A DNA stretch of 64,000 bases from the NCBI GenBank assembly GCA_013141175.1, contig JABFRN010000001.1, positions 124,001-188,000 of the forward strand, written 5' to 3'. This stretch comes from Lysobacter sp. (lineage in GTDB: Bacteria > Pseudomonadota > Gammaproteobacteria > Xanthomonadales > Xanthomonadaceae). A program made the translations under genes and the position numbers. A model generated the notes under the pieces. That model was not told the DNA's origin and searched no databases. It saw only the letters and a list, made by a program, of their open reading frames with translations. Shown here piece by piece: positions 53,972-63,963 of this stretch; the first letter of the stretch is position 1; every line of letters starts with the position of its first letter.

Positions 53972-56498
53972 TCAATACTTCTGCTTCGGTCGCTTCGCCG
54001 GCTGCCCACGCGGCGGCGGCGGTGCGACGCCGCGTTCTTCCGCCAGCCGGAAATCGATCTTGCGTTCTTCCAGGCTGGCTTTGAGCACGATGATGGTGAC
54101 GGGGTCGCCGAGCCGGAATATACGGCCCGTGCGTTCGCCGCTGAGCGTTTTCCGGATCGGATCGAAGTGGTAATAGTCGTTCGGCAACTGGGTCACGTGA
54201 ATCAGGCCGTTGACCTTCGAGTCGTTCAGTTCCACGAACAGTCCGAAACTGGTCACGCCGCTGATGATGCCGTCGAACTTGCTGCCGACGTGTTTTTCCA
54301 TCCATGCCGCACGATAACGCTCGTCGACTTCGCGCTCGGCTTCATCGGCACGGCGCGCGCGCTCCGAACACTGCAAGGCCAGCGCGGCCATGCCGCTCGA
54401 GGAATACGCGAACGCGGCGGGTTTCGCGCCGCTCAACGCATGTTTGATCGCGCGATGCACCAGAAGATCGGGATAACGCCGGATCGGAGAAGTGAAATGC
54501 GCGTAGGCATCGAGTGCGAGCCCGAAGTGGCCGATATTGTCGGGCGCGTACACGGCCAACGACTGGGTGCGCAGCAGCACCGACTCCAGCAGCGCGGCAT
54601 CGGCGCGCTCGCGGATCTTGCCGAGGAATACCGTGAAATCCCGCGGCTCCACCGTCGCCCACGGCGGCATCCGCAGCTTGAATTCCTTCAGGAATTCGAG
54701 CAGATCGGCATACTTCGATTCCGGCGGCTTGTCGTGGATCCGGTAGGGTGCAGGTACCCGCTGCTTCAACAGATAACGCGCAGCCTCGACGTTCGCCGCG
54801 ATCATGCATTCTTCGATCAGCTTGTGCGCGTCGTTGCGCTGGACCATGCCGGCCTGCACCACTTCGCCCTGCGGACCGAGCACGAAACGCACTTCGGTCG
54901 ATTCGAATTCGATCGCGCCGCGCGCCTTGCGCGCCTTCGCCAGCACCTGATACAGCTGATGGAGTTGCTGGACCTGCGGCAGCAGCGAACCGATCCTGGC
55001 GATGGCGTCGGCGTCTTCCTCACCGACCGCCTGCCACACCTGGTTGTAGGTCAGGCGCGCATGCGAATGCATCACCGCTTCGTAGAACTTCGACTTGCCC
55101 ACTTCGCCATCGAGTCCGACCTGCATGTCGCAGACGAAACACAGGCGGTCGACTTTCGGGTTCAGCGAGCAGATGCCGTTGGACAGGGTTTCCGGCAACA
55201 TCGGCACCACGAAGCCCGGGAAATATACCGATGTCGCGCGCTTCTGCGCTTCGTCGTCGAGTGGTGCGCCGGGACGCACGTAATGCGAGACATCGGCGAT
55301 CGCAACGATCAGGCGGAAACCGTTGCGGTTCGGTTCGCACCAGACGGCATCGTCGAAATCCTTGGCGTCTTCGCCATCGATGGTCACCAGCGGCAATTGG
55401 CGCAGGTCGACGCGTCCGACGATGTCGCGATCAGTCACCTGCAGCGGCACCGCAGTGGCTTCGGCGCTCACCTCGGGCGGAAATTCGTGCGGCAGGTCGT
55501 GGCCGTGGATCGCGGCTTCGACCACCAACGAGGGCGTCAGCTTGTCGCCCAGCACCGCCAACACCCGGCCGATCGGCGGCCTGTACGCATCGGGGGCGTG
55601 AACGATCTCGCACACCACGAGCTGGCCATTGTTCGCGTCCAATCGTGCGTCGGCGGGAATCTGCACATTGCGCTGGATACGGGCATCGTCCGGAATCACA
55701 TAGCTGATCCCCGCTTCGAGCGTGAACCGGCCGATCAGGCGGTTGATGCGACGTTCGAGCACTTCGACGATCGCGCCCTCCCGACGACCGCGACGGTCGA
55801 CGCCGGTGACACTGGCCATGACCCGATCGCCGTGCAAGACCTTGCGCATTTCCACCGGCGACAGGAAGAGGTCGTCGCCGGGGCCGGTGTCGGGGCGCAG
55901 GAAGCCGAAGCCATCGGGGTTGGCGATCACCGTACCGGCGATCAGATCCATCCGCGCCGCCGGCAGATAGCCGCCTCGGCGGTTCTGCAGCAGTTGCCCG
56001 TCGCGCAGCATCGCCGCCAGGCGCTTGCCTAGCGCATCGCGACGTTCAGGAGTGTCGAGACCAAGACGGTCGGCCACGATCTCCAACAGCATCGGGCCGT
56101 CTGCATCGCCCAGGAGCTTGAGGATCGCCTCGCGGCTCGGAATGGGATCGGCGTAACGGGAGGCTTCACGGGCCGCATGGGGGTCCTGTACGAAAGCACC
56201 GTGATGGGCAGGTTTGCGTACGGACGGTTTCGACGCACCTGTCGTGCCGAAGCTGTCGGGCAGCCAAGGCGCCGCCTTGGCGGACTTTCCGGCGGGCTTG
56301 CCTGAATTTCGTGATTTGGCTTGGCCGCTTGGCTTCGGACGCTTGGCCGAAGGTTGCGATGCCGTCGCTTTGGGGGCCTTGCCCGGTCCGGACGACGCAG
56401 GTTTGCGTGGATCGGGGCGGGGGGCGGAATTGGCGGGGGCGCCGTCAAGGGGCGCGCGTGGCGCGAGGGCCGGTCGTCTTCTTGGTGGTTTTTGACAT
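53972..56498 (-). CDS. rnr: Ribonuclease R, with an apparent 1-base frame conflict near the N-terminus
   Basis: A 3'-5' exoribonuclease of about 840 residues. Domains are a basic Lys/Pro/Ala-rich N-terminus, a winged-helix (SREAILKLLGDADGPMLLEI), cold-shock OB domains (IANPDGFGFLRPD), the RNB catalytic core (TIDGEDAKDFDDAVW with the metal Asps) and an S1 domain (VGSKFDGIISGVTSFGLFVEL). The natural start MSKTTKKTTGPRATRAP is at ATG 56498, but that frame hits TGA at 56447-56445. Removing one G from the run at 56449-56452 joins it to the long frame. The uncorrected long frame has no plausible start before 56608, where the sequence looks non-coding. This is either a sequencing error or a real frameshift. 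Confidence 0.85.
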
Positions 56499-56506
56499 CG
56501 GCCGCA

Positions 56507-56512
56507 AGTATA
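56507..56512 (-). promoter_or_regulatory. -10 element of rnr, possibly leaderless
   Basis: TATACT on the minus strand, five of six matches to consensus, ends only eight bases before ATG 56498. Transcription would begin at or within a couple of bases of the start codon, and no ribosome-binding site is seen. No convincing -35 lies upstream. Confidence 0.4.
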
Positions 56513-56626
56513 CGTCGGCAAGCCCTGAACCGAGCCGATCCCGGCGGTGATCGGCCCTGCGATCGATCGCGGCTGCCCCTGCGGGCGTTGACATCGCGCG
56601 CGTCGCAACGCAACATACGCGCCCTT

Positions 56627-56711
<85 letters not shown>

Positions 56712-56759
56712 AGCAATCGTCCGCAGATGTTCCTCTTACATCGCGCAGACAAACACCGG

Positions 56760-56785
56760 AACCCCGCGAAAGCGGGGTTTTTGTT
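56760..56785 (+). terminator. Terminator of tRNA-Leu
   Basis: AACCCCGC, GAAA loop, GCGGGGTT followed by TTTGTTG: a perfect 8-bp stem about 50 bases after the tRNA. Confidence 0.85.
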
Positions 56786-57095
56786 GCCTGGATATCCCTT
56801 GGGCATACCGCACCGGCGATCAGTCAACGGTCACGTTTCCCGTGCTCTTCGCGGACCTGAAACCCAGAAGGGGCACTCACTGGCATCAGCACGACAGCAT
56901 CAGCGCGACCAACGCCCCGACGCCATTCCGCGACGTTCCAGCTCAATGCGGATATCCGTTGGCTTTGGTCGCAGCCTCTCTCTGCAATACTGGCGTCTGA
57001 CATGCCGCGTTTTTTGCGCGACATGAATCAGACGTAACATTTCTCGGATCCATGCCGTTTTCCCCATTCGAATCAATCGCGTCGAGGTCACTGCC
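56786..57095 (+). other. Intergenic region before the MDR oxidoreductase
   Basis: About 310 bases of visibly lower GC with no convincing gene. TAACAT at about 57035 could be a -10, but the upstream hexamers (TTTTGC) are weak. No repeat or RNA gene is seen. It probably holds the oxidoreductase promoter. Confidence 0.35.
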
Positions 57096-58079
57096 GTGAA
57101 AGGAATCATCTACAAGAGATACGGAGATCCGGAAGTGCTCGAGATGTGCGAGCTTCCCAAGCCCGTCCCGCAGGATCACGAACTCCTGATTCGGGTCCGT
57201 GCCACCACAGTCAGCGCAGCGGACTGGCGGGTACGCAGCATGAAGTTGCCCTTGGGCTTCAACCTGCTTGGACCTCTCGCCTTCGGTATCCGGGCACCCA
57301 AGCAACCGATCCTCGGCACCGAACTTGCCGGCGATGTCGAAGCGGTGGGAAAGGCGGTGACGTCATTCAAAGCCGGGGATCAGGTCTTTGCCTATCCGGG
57401 CGGACGCATGGGCGCATACGTCGAATACATGTGCATGCCTGCGGACGGTGCGGTCGTCATCAAGCCATCGAACCTCAGCCATGAACAGGCAGCCGCCCTG
57501 TCCTTTGGGGGGTCCACCATGCTGGATTTCTTCCGAAGAGGCGCTCTTCAGAGTGGTGAGCGCGTCCTCATCAATGGCGCTTCCGGGGCGGTCGGTACTG
57601 CTGCGGTCCAACTCGCCAAACATTTCGGGGCGCATGTGACCGGCGTCTGCAGTACTGCCAACCTCGATCTGGTGAAATCCATCGGAGCCGACCAGGTGAT
57701 CGACTACACCAAACAGGACTTCACGGCATCGGGCGAACAGTACGACGTGATCGTCGATACCGCGGGCACGGCGCCGTTCTCCCGCAGCCGTTCTTCGCTC
57801 TCCAGCGGCGGACGCCTGCTTCTGGTTCTTGCCGGCCTTCCTGAAATGTTGCGCGCGCCGTGGCACACGATGACGAGCAACAAAAAAGTCATCGCCGGGC
57901 CGTCGGTTGAACGCAACGAGTACCTGTACCAGCTTGCCGAACTGGCGGCGTCGGGAAAATTCCTGCCGGTCATCGACCGGACCTACGCTTTCGAGGAGAT
58001 GGTTGCTGCGCACCGTTACGTCGATAAAGGCCACAAGAAAGGCAATGTCGTGATCACGATTGGCGCAAGAGACGAGTAA
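57096..58079 (+). CDS. Zinc-independent MDR-family NAD(P)-dependent oxidoreductase (quinone-reductase-like)
   Basis: The 327-residue protein has the GroES-like MDR N-domain (GDPEVLEMCELPKPVPQDHE, GTELAGDVEAVGKAV) and a Rossmann domain with VLINGASGAVGTAAVQLAK. It lacks the structural zinc Cys cluster of alcohol dehydrogenases, so it resembles quinone oxidoreductases. The start codon is GTG. Its GC content and codon use look somewhat lower than those of its neighbours, and it stands alone between a tRNA-Leu and hslR. Position next to a tRNA gene is consistent with acquisition by transfer, though no integrase or att repeat is seen. Confidence 0.88.
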   Translation: MKGIIYKRYGDPEVLEMCELPKPVPQDHELLIRVRATTVSAADWRVRSMKLPLGFNLLGPLAFGIRAPKQPILGTELAGDVEAVGKAVTSFKAGDQVFAYPGGRMGAYVEYMCMPADGAVVIKPSNLSHEQAAALSFGGSTMLDFFRRGALQSGERVLINGASGAVGTAAVQLAKHFGAHVTGVCSTANLDLVKSIGADQVIDYTKQDFTASGEQYDVIVDTAGTAPFSRSRSSLSSGGRLLLVLAGLPEMLRAPWHTMTSNKKVIAGPSVERNEYLYQLAELAASGKFLPVIDRTYAFEEMVAAHRYVDKGHKKGNVVITIGARDE

Positions 58080-58229
58080 TGCTTGCCGTGGTTCAAGGCA
58101 ACGTTCCGCGGCATGGCGTAGCGTCGTGCCGCGCGCCTTGGTTGGCACGCACCGACCGCCGATTCACGTCCGTCATCGGCCGGTGATCTCATCGCTGATC
58201 GGATCCTGTCCCAACAGCCATCGGCATCT

Positions 58230-58628
58230 TCAAATGGCGTCGATGTCGCCCAAGGCGCGGATCAGGCGCCGCGCGCGTTTGTCGGGCTTGTGCTGCGGCG
58301 GCTGATAGCCCGCACGTCCGGCCCGCAGGCTCGCCAATGTCTCCAGCCGCCGGGTCTTCGCTGCTTCCGATTCGCTGTACAGCGTTTGCGCTGCCGATGC
58401 CGGCCCTCGCTGATCGCTCAAACCCGCGACGATGATCTCGAACGCCTCCTCGCCGCGCACGATCCGCATGGCGTCGCCCACGCGCACCGTGCGCGATGCT
58501 TTCGCGCGCTGCCCGCCGACATCGACCTTGCCGGTATCGATCGCCTGCTTGGCGAGACTGCGGGTGCGGTAGAAGCGCGCGGCCCACAACCAGAGATCGA
58601 GGCGAACGGTGGCGTCTTCGGTAGGCAT
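58230..58628 (-). CDS. hslR: S4-domain RNA-binding heat-shock protein Hsp15
   Basis: The 132-residue protein has an N-terminal S4 domain (VRLDLWLWAARFYRTRSLAK, VGGQRAKASRTVRVGD) and a basic tail (PPQHKPDKRARRLIRALG). In the family it binds stalled 50S subunits carrying peptidyl-tRNA and helps recycle them. I chose ATG 58628, where homology begins. Confidence 0.93.
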   Translation of the reverse strand: MPTEDATVRLDLWLWAARFYRTRSLAKQAIDTGKVDVGGQRAKASRTVRVGDAMRIVRGEEAFEIIVAGLSDQRGPASAAQTLYSESEAAKTRRLETLASLRAGRAGYQPPQHKPDKRARRLIRALGDIDAI

Positions 58629-58674
58629 GGCGGCGCGAGGAGTGGTCGAGAATGCGAGTGTAGCGCCAGCAACG

Positions 58675-58700
58675 AAAAGGCCACCTTGCGGTGGCCTTTT
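58675..58700 (-). terminator. Terminator of the rpsP-rimM-trmD-rplS unit
   Basis: AAAAGGCCACC, TTGC loop, GGTGGCCTTTT: a perfect 11-bp stem with flanking A/T tracts, about 25 bases after the rplS stop codon. Confidence 0.9.
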
Positions 58701-58725
58701 GCGGTACGGCTCGGAATCCAGCGGA

Positions 58726-59124
58726 TCAGCCGGCTTTCGCTTCGCTCTTCGCCTTGGCGTGCATCGACAGATCTTCCTTGATACGCGCCTTCTTGCCTTC
58801 AAGGTTGCGCAGGTAATACAGCTTGCCCGCGCGCACCGCGCCGCGACGCTTCACCGTCACCGACTCGATCACCGCACTGTGGGTCTGGAACACGCGCTCG
58901 ACGCCATAACCGTGCGAGATCTTGCGGACGGTGAACGCGGAATTGAGTCCGCCGTTCTTGATGCCGATCACCACGCCCTCATAGGCCTGCACGCGCTCGC
59001 GATTGCCTTCCTTGACCTTGACGTTGACGATGACGGTGTCGCCCGGACCGAAGTCCGGAAGCTTGCGCACGACCTGCTCGGCTTCGAACTGCTGCAGCAG
59101 CGTGTTGAGTGAGGGTTTGTTCAT
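58726..59124 (-). CDS. rplS: 50S ribosomal protein L19
   Basis: The 132-residue protein has the L19 pattern: [36 protein letters not shown] and [19 protein letters not shown]. It lies at the subunit interface. The C-terminal [10 protein letters not shown] tail is slightly longer than in E. coli. It is last in the rpsP-rimM-trmD-rplS order, with its own possible -10 upstream. Confidence 0.97.
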   Translation of the reverse strand: MNKPSLNTLLQQFEAEQVVRKLPDFGPGDTVIVNVKVKEGNRERVQAYEGVVIGIKNGGLNSAFTVRKISHGYGVERVFQTHSAVIESVTVKRRGAVRAGKLYYLRNLEGKKARIKEDLSMHAKAKSEAKAG

Positions 59125-59219
59125 GGGACGGGCCTGTTGTTGATTGCCTTCGGGAGGCATGTTGTTGCGCGAGTGCACGTGGACCCGCGTCATGGCATGG
59201 GTAAAACGGTAAGCCGGGC

Positions 59220-59225
59220 ATTATA
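59220..59225 (-). promoter_or_regulatory. Possible -10 element ahead of rplS
   Basis: A perfect TATAAT on the minus strand lies in the trmD-rplS gap, 96 bases before the rplS start. No good -35 is found 16-18 bases upstream. It may give rplS extra expression independent of trmD. Confidence 0.4.
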
Positions 59226-59246
59226 AGGGGCAATTCCCTTGCGATG

Positions 59247-60017
59247 CTAGGGTTTGGGGAGACTGTGCGGCCCGTCGCGCTGTTCCGCCAAAAAGTCGTC
59301 CAGCAGGGCTCGATCCGCCTTTGACAGCGCCTCCCGATCAATGAGCTCCGGACGCCGCTGCCAGGTTCGTCCGAGCGACTGCTTGCGGCGCCAGCGGGCA
59401 ATCTCGGCATGGTTGCCCGACAACAGCACCGCTGGAACACCGCCGATGGGGTGTTCCAGCGGACGCGTGTAATGCGGGCAATCGAGCAGCCCGCCTTCGC
59501 CTTCGAAGCTGTCCTGAATGGCCGATTCGGCATCGTTCAGCGCGCCCGGCAGCAACCGCGCGGTCGTATCGATGACCACCGCCGCCGCCAGCTCGCCGCC
59601 GGACAGGACGTAGTCACCGATCGAAAGCTCTTCGTCCACCCCCGCCTGCAGCAACCGCTCGTCGACCCCTTCGTATCGGCCGCAGAGCAGGATCAGCCGG
59701 TCGCGGCAGGCCAATTCCCGGGCCTTGGCCTGAGTCAGTGGTGCGCCCTGCGGACTCATGTAGATGACGCGGACGGGGCGCGGGTCCGCTTCTCGCGCCG
59801 CTTTCAGCGCAGCCTGCAGGGGATCGATCAACATCACCATGCCCGGGCCACCGCCGAATGGGCGGTCATCGACCCGACGGTAGTTCCCTTCGGCGTAATC
59901 GCGAGGATTCCAGCCGTGGATCGACAGCAGTCCCCGCTCCTGCGCGCGCCCGACCACACCGTGACCGGCGATCTGGGAGACGAATTCTGGAAACAGACTG
60001 ACGACATCGATGCGCAT
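59247..60017 (-). CDS. trmD: tRNA (guanine37-N1)-methyltransferase TrmD
   Basis: A 256-residue SPOUT enzyme that makes m1G37 and prevents frameshifting. Motifs are [26 protein letters not shown], the SAM knot [14 protein letters not shown] and [14 protein letters not shown], with the catalytic Asp in HYTRP-containing [18 protein letters not shown] chose ATG 60017. It lies 17 bases after rimM. Confidence 0.96.
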   Translation of the reverse strand: MRIDVVSLFPEFVSQIAGHGVVGRAQERGLLSIHGWNPRDYAEGNYRRVDDRPFGGGPGMVMLIDPLQAALKAAREADPRPVRVIYMSPQGAPLTQAKARELACRDRLILLCGRYEGVDERLLQAGVDEELSIGDYVLSGGELAAAVVIDTTARLLPGALNDAESAIQDSFEGEGGLLDCPHYTRPLEHPIGGVPAVLLSGNHAEIARWRRKQSLGRTWQRRPELIDREALSKADRALLDDFLAEQRDGPHSLPKP

Positions 60018-60034
60018 GGCGTCGGAAGCTTCCA

Positions 60035-60547
60035 TCAAAAATCCGCATCCCAATCGACGATGATCCGCCCACTCTCGAAATCGAGTGTTTTCACGTAATC
60101 CGGACGCGCGAACGGGATCAGCCGCTCACGGTCGCCGCGCACCACCATCACGTCGTTCGCGCCATTGGAGAAGACGCTGCCGACCGTGCCGAACTCGACG
60201 CCTTCAAGATTCGCGACGCGCATGCCTTCGAGGTCGACCCAATAGAATTCGCCGTCTTTCGGTGGCGGCAGCGCGCTGCGCAGCACGAAGAGCTCGGCCC
60301 CGCGCAAGGCTTCTGCGGCATCCCGGTCTTCGATGTCCGGGAGCGTACCGATCAGGCCTTTGCCGCCGACGCGTCCGCGTGCACCATCGATCTCGCGTTC
60401 GCGGCCCTGCACATCGCGCAGGATCAACGGCTGGTAGCGCAGCAGGTTGGTCTGCGGGTCGGTCAGGGATTCGAGTTTCAGTTCGCCACGCACGCCAAAC
60501 GCGCCGTGGATCCTGCCTACCAGGATGCGGCGCGTTGGTGTATTCAT
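60035..60547 (-). CDS. rimM: 16S rRNA processing protein RimM
   Basis: The 170-residue protein has the RimM N-domain ([20 protein letters not shown]) and the PRC-barrel C-domain ([34 protein letters not shown]). It binds S19 and helps mature the 30S head. It is the second gene after rpsP. Confidence 0.95.
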   Translation of the reverse strand: MNTPTRRILVGRIHGAFGVRGELKLESLTDPQTNLLRYQPLILRDVQGREREIDGARGRVGGKGLIGTLPDIEDRDAAEALRGAELFVLRSALPPPKDGEFYWVDLEGMRVANLEGVEFGTVGSVFSNGANDVMVVRGDRERLIPFARPDYVKTLDFESGRIIVDWDADF

Positions 60548-60582
60548 CGGGGCGGCAGCCGCGAAGACTCGCGGCCAGACGC

Positions 60583-60864
60583 TCAGGCGGCGGGAGCCGC
60601 AGCGACAGCGGCGGCAGCGGCCTGCTTCGCGAACTGCTTGTAGAGATCAGCGACCTTGTCGGTCATCTGCGCGCCGTGGCCGATCCAGTGCTGGGTGCGC
60701 TCGACGTCGAGCTCCACGCGCTTTTCGCTACCGGTGGCGATCGGGTTGTAGTAACCCAGGCGCTCGATGTTGCGGCCATCGCGCGAGCTGCGGCTGTCGG
60801 TAACGATGATGTGATAGAAGGGACGCTTCTTCGCGCCGCCGCGGGTGAGACGAATCTTGACCAT
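60583..60864 (-). CDS. rpsP: 30S ribosomal protein S16
   Basis: The 93-residue protein begins [19 protein letters not shown], the S16 signature, with [15 protein letters not shown]. It ends in an Ala/Val-rich tail ([12 protein letters not shown]). It is first in the rpsP-rimM-trmD-rplS operon behind a perfect TATAAT. Confidence 0.97.
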   Translation of the reverse strand: MVKIRLTRGGAKKRPFYHIIVTDSRSSRDGRNIERLGYYNPIATGSEKRVELDVERTQHWIGHGAQMTDKVADLYKQFAKQAAAAAVAAAPAA

Positions 60865-60917
60865 GAGACGATCTTTCCTGTGAAGCCCAGCTGCCGGAGT
60901 GGCAGGGTAAGCCGGCC

Positions 60918-60923
60918 ATTATA
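60918..60923 (-). promoter_or_regulatory. -10 element of the rpsP operon
   Basis: A perfect TATAAT on the minus strand lies 53 bases before the rpsP start. The best -35 candidate 17 bases upstream, TTCCCC, matches three of six. Confidence 0.55.
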
Positions 60924-61060
60924 GACGGCGGTTGTTTCCGGGGGAACCCTGTTCCCACCAAACCGCCAGCATGGCCGGCAAGGCGACCGGCAGAGCGGCC
61001 TTCAGTCCCGCCAGAAGGCCGGGAGCAATCTTATGGGAGCAGGCTGCTGTACGGGTTGGG

Positions 61061-62428
61061 TCACCGGAACGGCATGCCGCCCCTCCCACCCATCATGCCC
61101 TTCATGCCCCGCATCAGGCCCTTCATCCCGCCGGCGCTGAGTTTGCTCATCATCTTTTCCATCTGCTGGTACTGCTTCATCAGCTTGTTGACGTCGGCCG
61201 GGGTCAGGCCAGAGCCACGGGCGATGCGGGCGCGGCGCGAGCCGTTGAGCAACGCCGGGTTGCGGCGCTCCTTCTTGGTCATGGAGTTGATGACGGCGAT
61301 CATGCGCGGCACTTCTCTGCCGGTGACCTGATTCTTGACCGCGTCCGGGATCTGGCCCATGCCCGGCAGTTTGTCCATCAGGCCACTGATTCCGCCCATG
61401 TTCTGCATCTGTTCGAGCTGGTCCTTCATATCGTTCAGGTCGAATTTCTTGCCCTTGGCGACCTTTTCGGCCAATTTCTGGGCCTTGTCCTTGTCGACCT
61501 GCTGTTCGACCTGCTCGACCAGCGAGAGCACGTCGCCCATGTCGAGGATGCGGCCTGCGGCGCGATCCGGATGGAAGACATCCAGACCATCGGGCTTCTC
61601 GCCGACACCGATGAACTTGATCGGCCGGCCGGTGATGTAGCGCACCGACAGGGCCGCACCGCCACGGGCATCGCCGTCGGTCTTGGTCAGCACCACGCCG
61701 GTCAACGGCAGCGCTTCGCTGAATGCCTTGGCGGTCGTCGCCGCGTCCTGGCCGGTCATCGCATCGACCACGAACAGGGTTTCGACCGGATTGACCGCCG
61801 CGTGCAGGGCCTTGATCTCGGCCATCATCGCGTCGTCGATGGCGAGGCGACCGGCGGTGTCGACGATCAGCACATCGACGTAGGACTTGCGCGCATCGTC
61901 GATCGCGGCGCGGACGATGGCTTCCGGCTTCTGCGACGCATCGGACGGGAAGAACAGGACATCGACCTGCTCCGCCAGCGTCTTGAGCTGCTCGATCGCG
62001 GCCGGGCGATACACGTCGGCGCTGACCACCATCACTTTCTTCTTGCGCTTCTCTTTCAGATGCTTGGCGAGCTTGCCCACCGTCGTGGTCTTGCCCGCGC
62101 CCTGCAGGCCGGCCATCAGGATCACCGCGGGCGCAGGCACGTTGAGGTTCAGATCGCTCGCCGTCGAGCCCATGACAGCGGCCAGTTCGTCGCGGACGAT
62201 CTTGATCAGCGCCTGCCCCGGGCTCAGCGACTTCAGCACCTCCTGACCGACCGCGCGGACCTTGATCCGCTCGATCAGCGCCTGCACCACCGGCAGCGCG
62301 ACATCGGCTTCGAGCAACGCAACGCGGACATCGCGGGTGGCCTCGCGGATGTTCTCCTCGGTCAACCGGCCGCGACCACGGAGGCGCTCGATGGTGCCGG
62401 ACAGACGTTGGGTGAGGGACTCGAACAT
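61061..62428 (-). CDS. ffh: Signal recognition particle protein Ffh (SRP54)
   Basis: A 455-residue GTPase. N and G domains contain ALLEADVALPVV, the P-loop GLQGAGKTTT, DTAGRL, TKTDGDARGGAAL and the GVGEKPDGLDVF closing loop. The C-terminal M domain is Met-rich (LMKQYQQMEKMMSKL, GMKGLMRGMKGMMGG) and binds 4.5S RNA and signal sequences. It delivers nascent membrane proteins to FtsY. It is divergent from the ccsA-like gene, as in many gammaproteobacteria. Confidence 0.97.
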   Translation of the reverse strand: MFESLTQRLSGTIERLRGRGRLTEENIREATRDVRVALLEADVALPVVQALIERIKVRAVGQEVLKSLSPGQALIKIVRDELAAVMGSTASDLNLNVPAPAVILMAGLQGAGKTTTVGKLAKHLKEKRKKKVMVVSADVYRPAAIEQLKTLAEQVDVLFFPSDASQKPEAIVRAAIDDARKSYVDVLIVDTAGRLAIDDAMMAEIKALHAAVNPVETLFVVDAMTGQDAATTAKAFSEALPLTGVVLTKTDGDARGGAALSVRYITGRPIKFIGVGEKPDGLDVFHPDRAAGRILDMGDVLSLVEQVEQQVDKDKAQKLAEKVAKGKKFDLNDMKDQLEQMQNMGGISGLMDKLPGMGQIPDAVKNQVTGREVPRMIAVINSMTKKERRNPALLNGSRRARIARGSGLTPADVNKLMKQYQQMEKMMSKLSAGGMKGLMRGMKGMMGGRGGMPFR

Positions 62429-62457
62429 GGGCGCGGACCGCAGCGGAAAAGATGCCG

Positions 62458-62463
62458 ATTATA
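62458..62463 (-). promoter_or_regulatory. -10 element of ffh
   Basis: A perfect TATAAT on the minus strand ends 29 bases before the ffh start codon. No good -35 hexamer is found at 16-18 bases. Confidence 0.45.
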
Positions 62464-62503
62464 AGCAGTGCGGGAAGGTATCGCCGTATGCGACACTGAT
62501 TCG

Positions 62504-63292
62504 ATGGCAATCGTTCTCATCGCATCGGCTCTGTATCTGTTGTCCACGGGATTGCTCGCGCGCCGGTTGGCGCAGTCCGGGCCCGTGGCGCCGCTCGGAT
62601 TGTGGGTGTCGCCTGCGATCGCGGCCCTGCTGCATGGTGCTGCCCATGTGCTGACCTGGAGGGAGGCAGGCGGTGCGAATCTGCATTTCTTCTCGGCACT
62701 GTCGCTGGTCGGTCTGGGCATGGCCGTATTGACCCTCTTGATGGGGACGCGCGGGCGCATGGCCGCACTCGGCGTGATCGTATTTCCGATCGCCGCAGCG
62801 ACGCTGATGCTCTACGGCTGGGTCGGCCGGCAGGACCCCCAACCCCTGGATTGGCGCCTGCAGTTGCATGCATGGTGCGCGTTGCTGGCCTACGCCACGC
62901 TGGCGATCGCTGCGGTATTGGCGATGCTGCTATGGCTGCAGGAGCGCGCACTGCGTCGACGCCGGCTGCACGGCTGGCTGCGCGCGTTGCCGCCGTTGGT
63001 GGAACTGGAAACGCTGCTGTTCCGCACGATCGCGGTCGGATTCATCCTGCTCACGGCCACCCTGCTGACCGGGGTGCTTTTCGTCGAAGATCTGATGGCC
63101 CAGCATTTGGCGCATAAAACCGTTTTCAGCGTGCTGTCGTGGCTCGGATTCGGCGCGTTGCTGATCGGCCGCAGGCGTTATGGCTGGCGCGGAGCGACCG
63201 CCGCAAGCTGGACTCTCATCGCGATGGCGCTGCTGGTGCTGGCGTTCTTCGGCAGCAATCTGGTGCTGGAGCTGTTGCTGCAGAGACGCTGA
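62504..63292 (+). CDS. CcsA/HemX-like cytochrome c biogenesis membrane protein
   Basis: The 262-residue protein has about eight hydrophobic helices and the family's histidines, in AALLHGAAHVL, LQLHAWCALLAYATLAIAA and AHKTVFSVLSWLGFGALL. Proteins of this YpjD/HemX-type branch of CcsA sit beside ffh in many proteobacteria; their exact role is unsettled, with haem handling inferred from CcsA. I chose ATG 62504 as the start of the first helix. Confidence 0.85.
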   Translation: MAIVLIASALYLLSTGLLARRLAQSGPVAPLGLWVSPAIAALLHGAAHVLTWREAGGANLHFFSALSLVGLGMAVLTLLMGTRGRMAALGVIVFPIAAATLMLYGWVGRQDPQPLDWRLQLHAWCALLAYATLAIAAVLAMLLWLQERALRRRRLHGWLRALPPLVELETLLFRTIAVGFILLTATLLTGVLFVEDLMAQHLAHKTVFSVLSWLGFGALLIGRRRYGWRGATAASWTLIAMALLVLAFFGSNLVLELLLQRR

Positions 63293-63495
63293 TGGCCCGT
63301 CATCCCGATGACCGGGGTGGGTTCAGCTAACTGACCGAAAAAAAAATCGCCGCACCTCTGGAAACCCGAACTCGTGTAGCTTAAGTTTCAGTCGACGGAC
63401 GCGACGCTTCGGGCTCGCTACGTTTTACGAGGACATCCAGATGTCCGGCGAACCGCCTGCATGGACGCGACACGTTCAAACACGGGGGAACTGTT

Positions 63496-63963
63496 GTGAA
63501 ATCGAAGGTACCGACTTGGCTGTTGTCGCTCGCCGCACTCTGGGCAAGTGGCGCCTGTGGGCAAACCCACGCCCAGGACGCGTTCTCCGACTGTCCGGCC
63601 TTCCCGGCCGAGACCGCAACGTCCCTGCGCTGGGAAGTCTTGCGCATTCCCAACATGCTGCTGTGCCGCGCGATGCGGACCGACGATGCGACCGAAGCGT
63701 TCGCGATGACGATCAGTCCCGAATCGCCGTTCAAGCCACGCCGCGGCGACCGCGCCGAAGTCGGAAATCTGAATGGTCGGACGGTCCAGTGGTATCGCGG
63801 CATAGTCCCCAACGAACCTGATGTCCTGATCCGGGAAACATTGATCGAAGTCAGGAAAAATCTGGTGATCCACATTTTCATGCGCGCCAAGGACGCGGAG
63901 ACCTTGGCGCAACACCAGCAATTCGTGCTGTCGCTGCCGATCCCTCCGCCGACCAACGACTGA
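63496..63963 (+). CDS. Secreted protein of unknown function
   Basis: A 155-residue protein with a signal peptide (VPTWLLSLAALWASGACGQTHA). A small alpha/beta domain follows, with two further Cys (DCPAFPAE, MLLCRAMR) that could form a disulphide. The start codon is GTG, preceded by GGGGGA. I do not recognise the family. The Cys in the signal region (SGACGQ) has some lipobox character (L/S-G-A-C), so a lipoprotein is possible. It lies alone, 200 bases after the ccsA-like gene. Confidence 0.75.
   Translation: MKSKVPTWLLSLAALWASGACGQTHAQDAFSDCPAFPAETATSLRWEVLRIPNMLLCRAMRTDDATEAFAMTISPESPFKPRRGDRAEVGNLNGRTVQWYRGIVPNEPDVLIRETLIEVRKNLVIHIFMRAKDAETLAQHQQFVLSLPIPPPTND

Noticed and set aside
53939..56032. 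Long open frame antisense to rnr
   Set aside because: Composition typical of a shadow frame; the RNase R domains on the other strand are unmistakable.
60942..60956. GGGAAC/GTTCCC hairpin as terminator of ffh
   Set aside because: Only a 6-bp stem, no T-run, and it overlaps the rpsP promoter region, more than 100 bases from the ffh stop.
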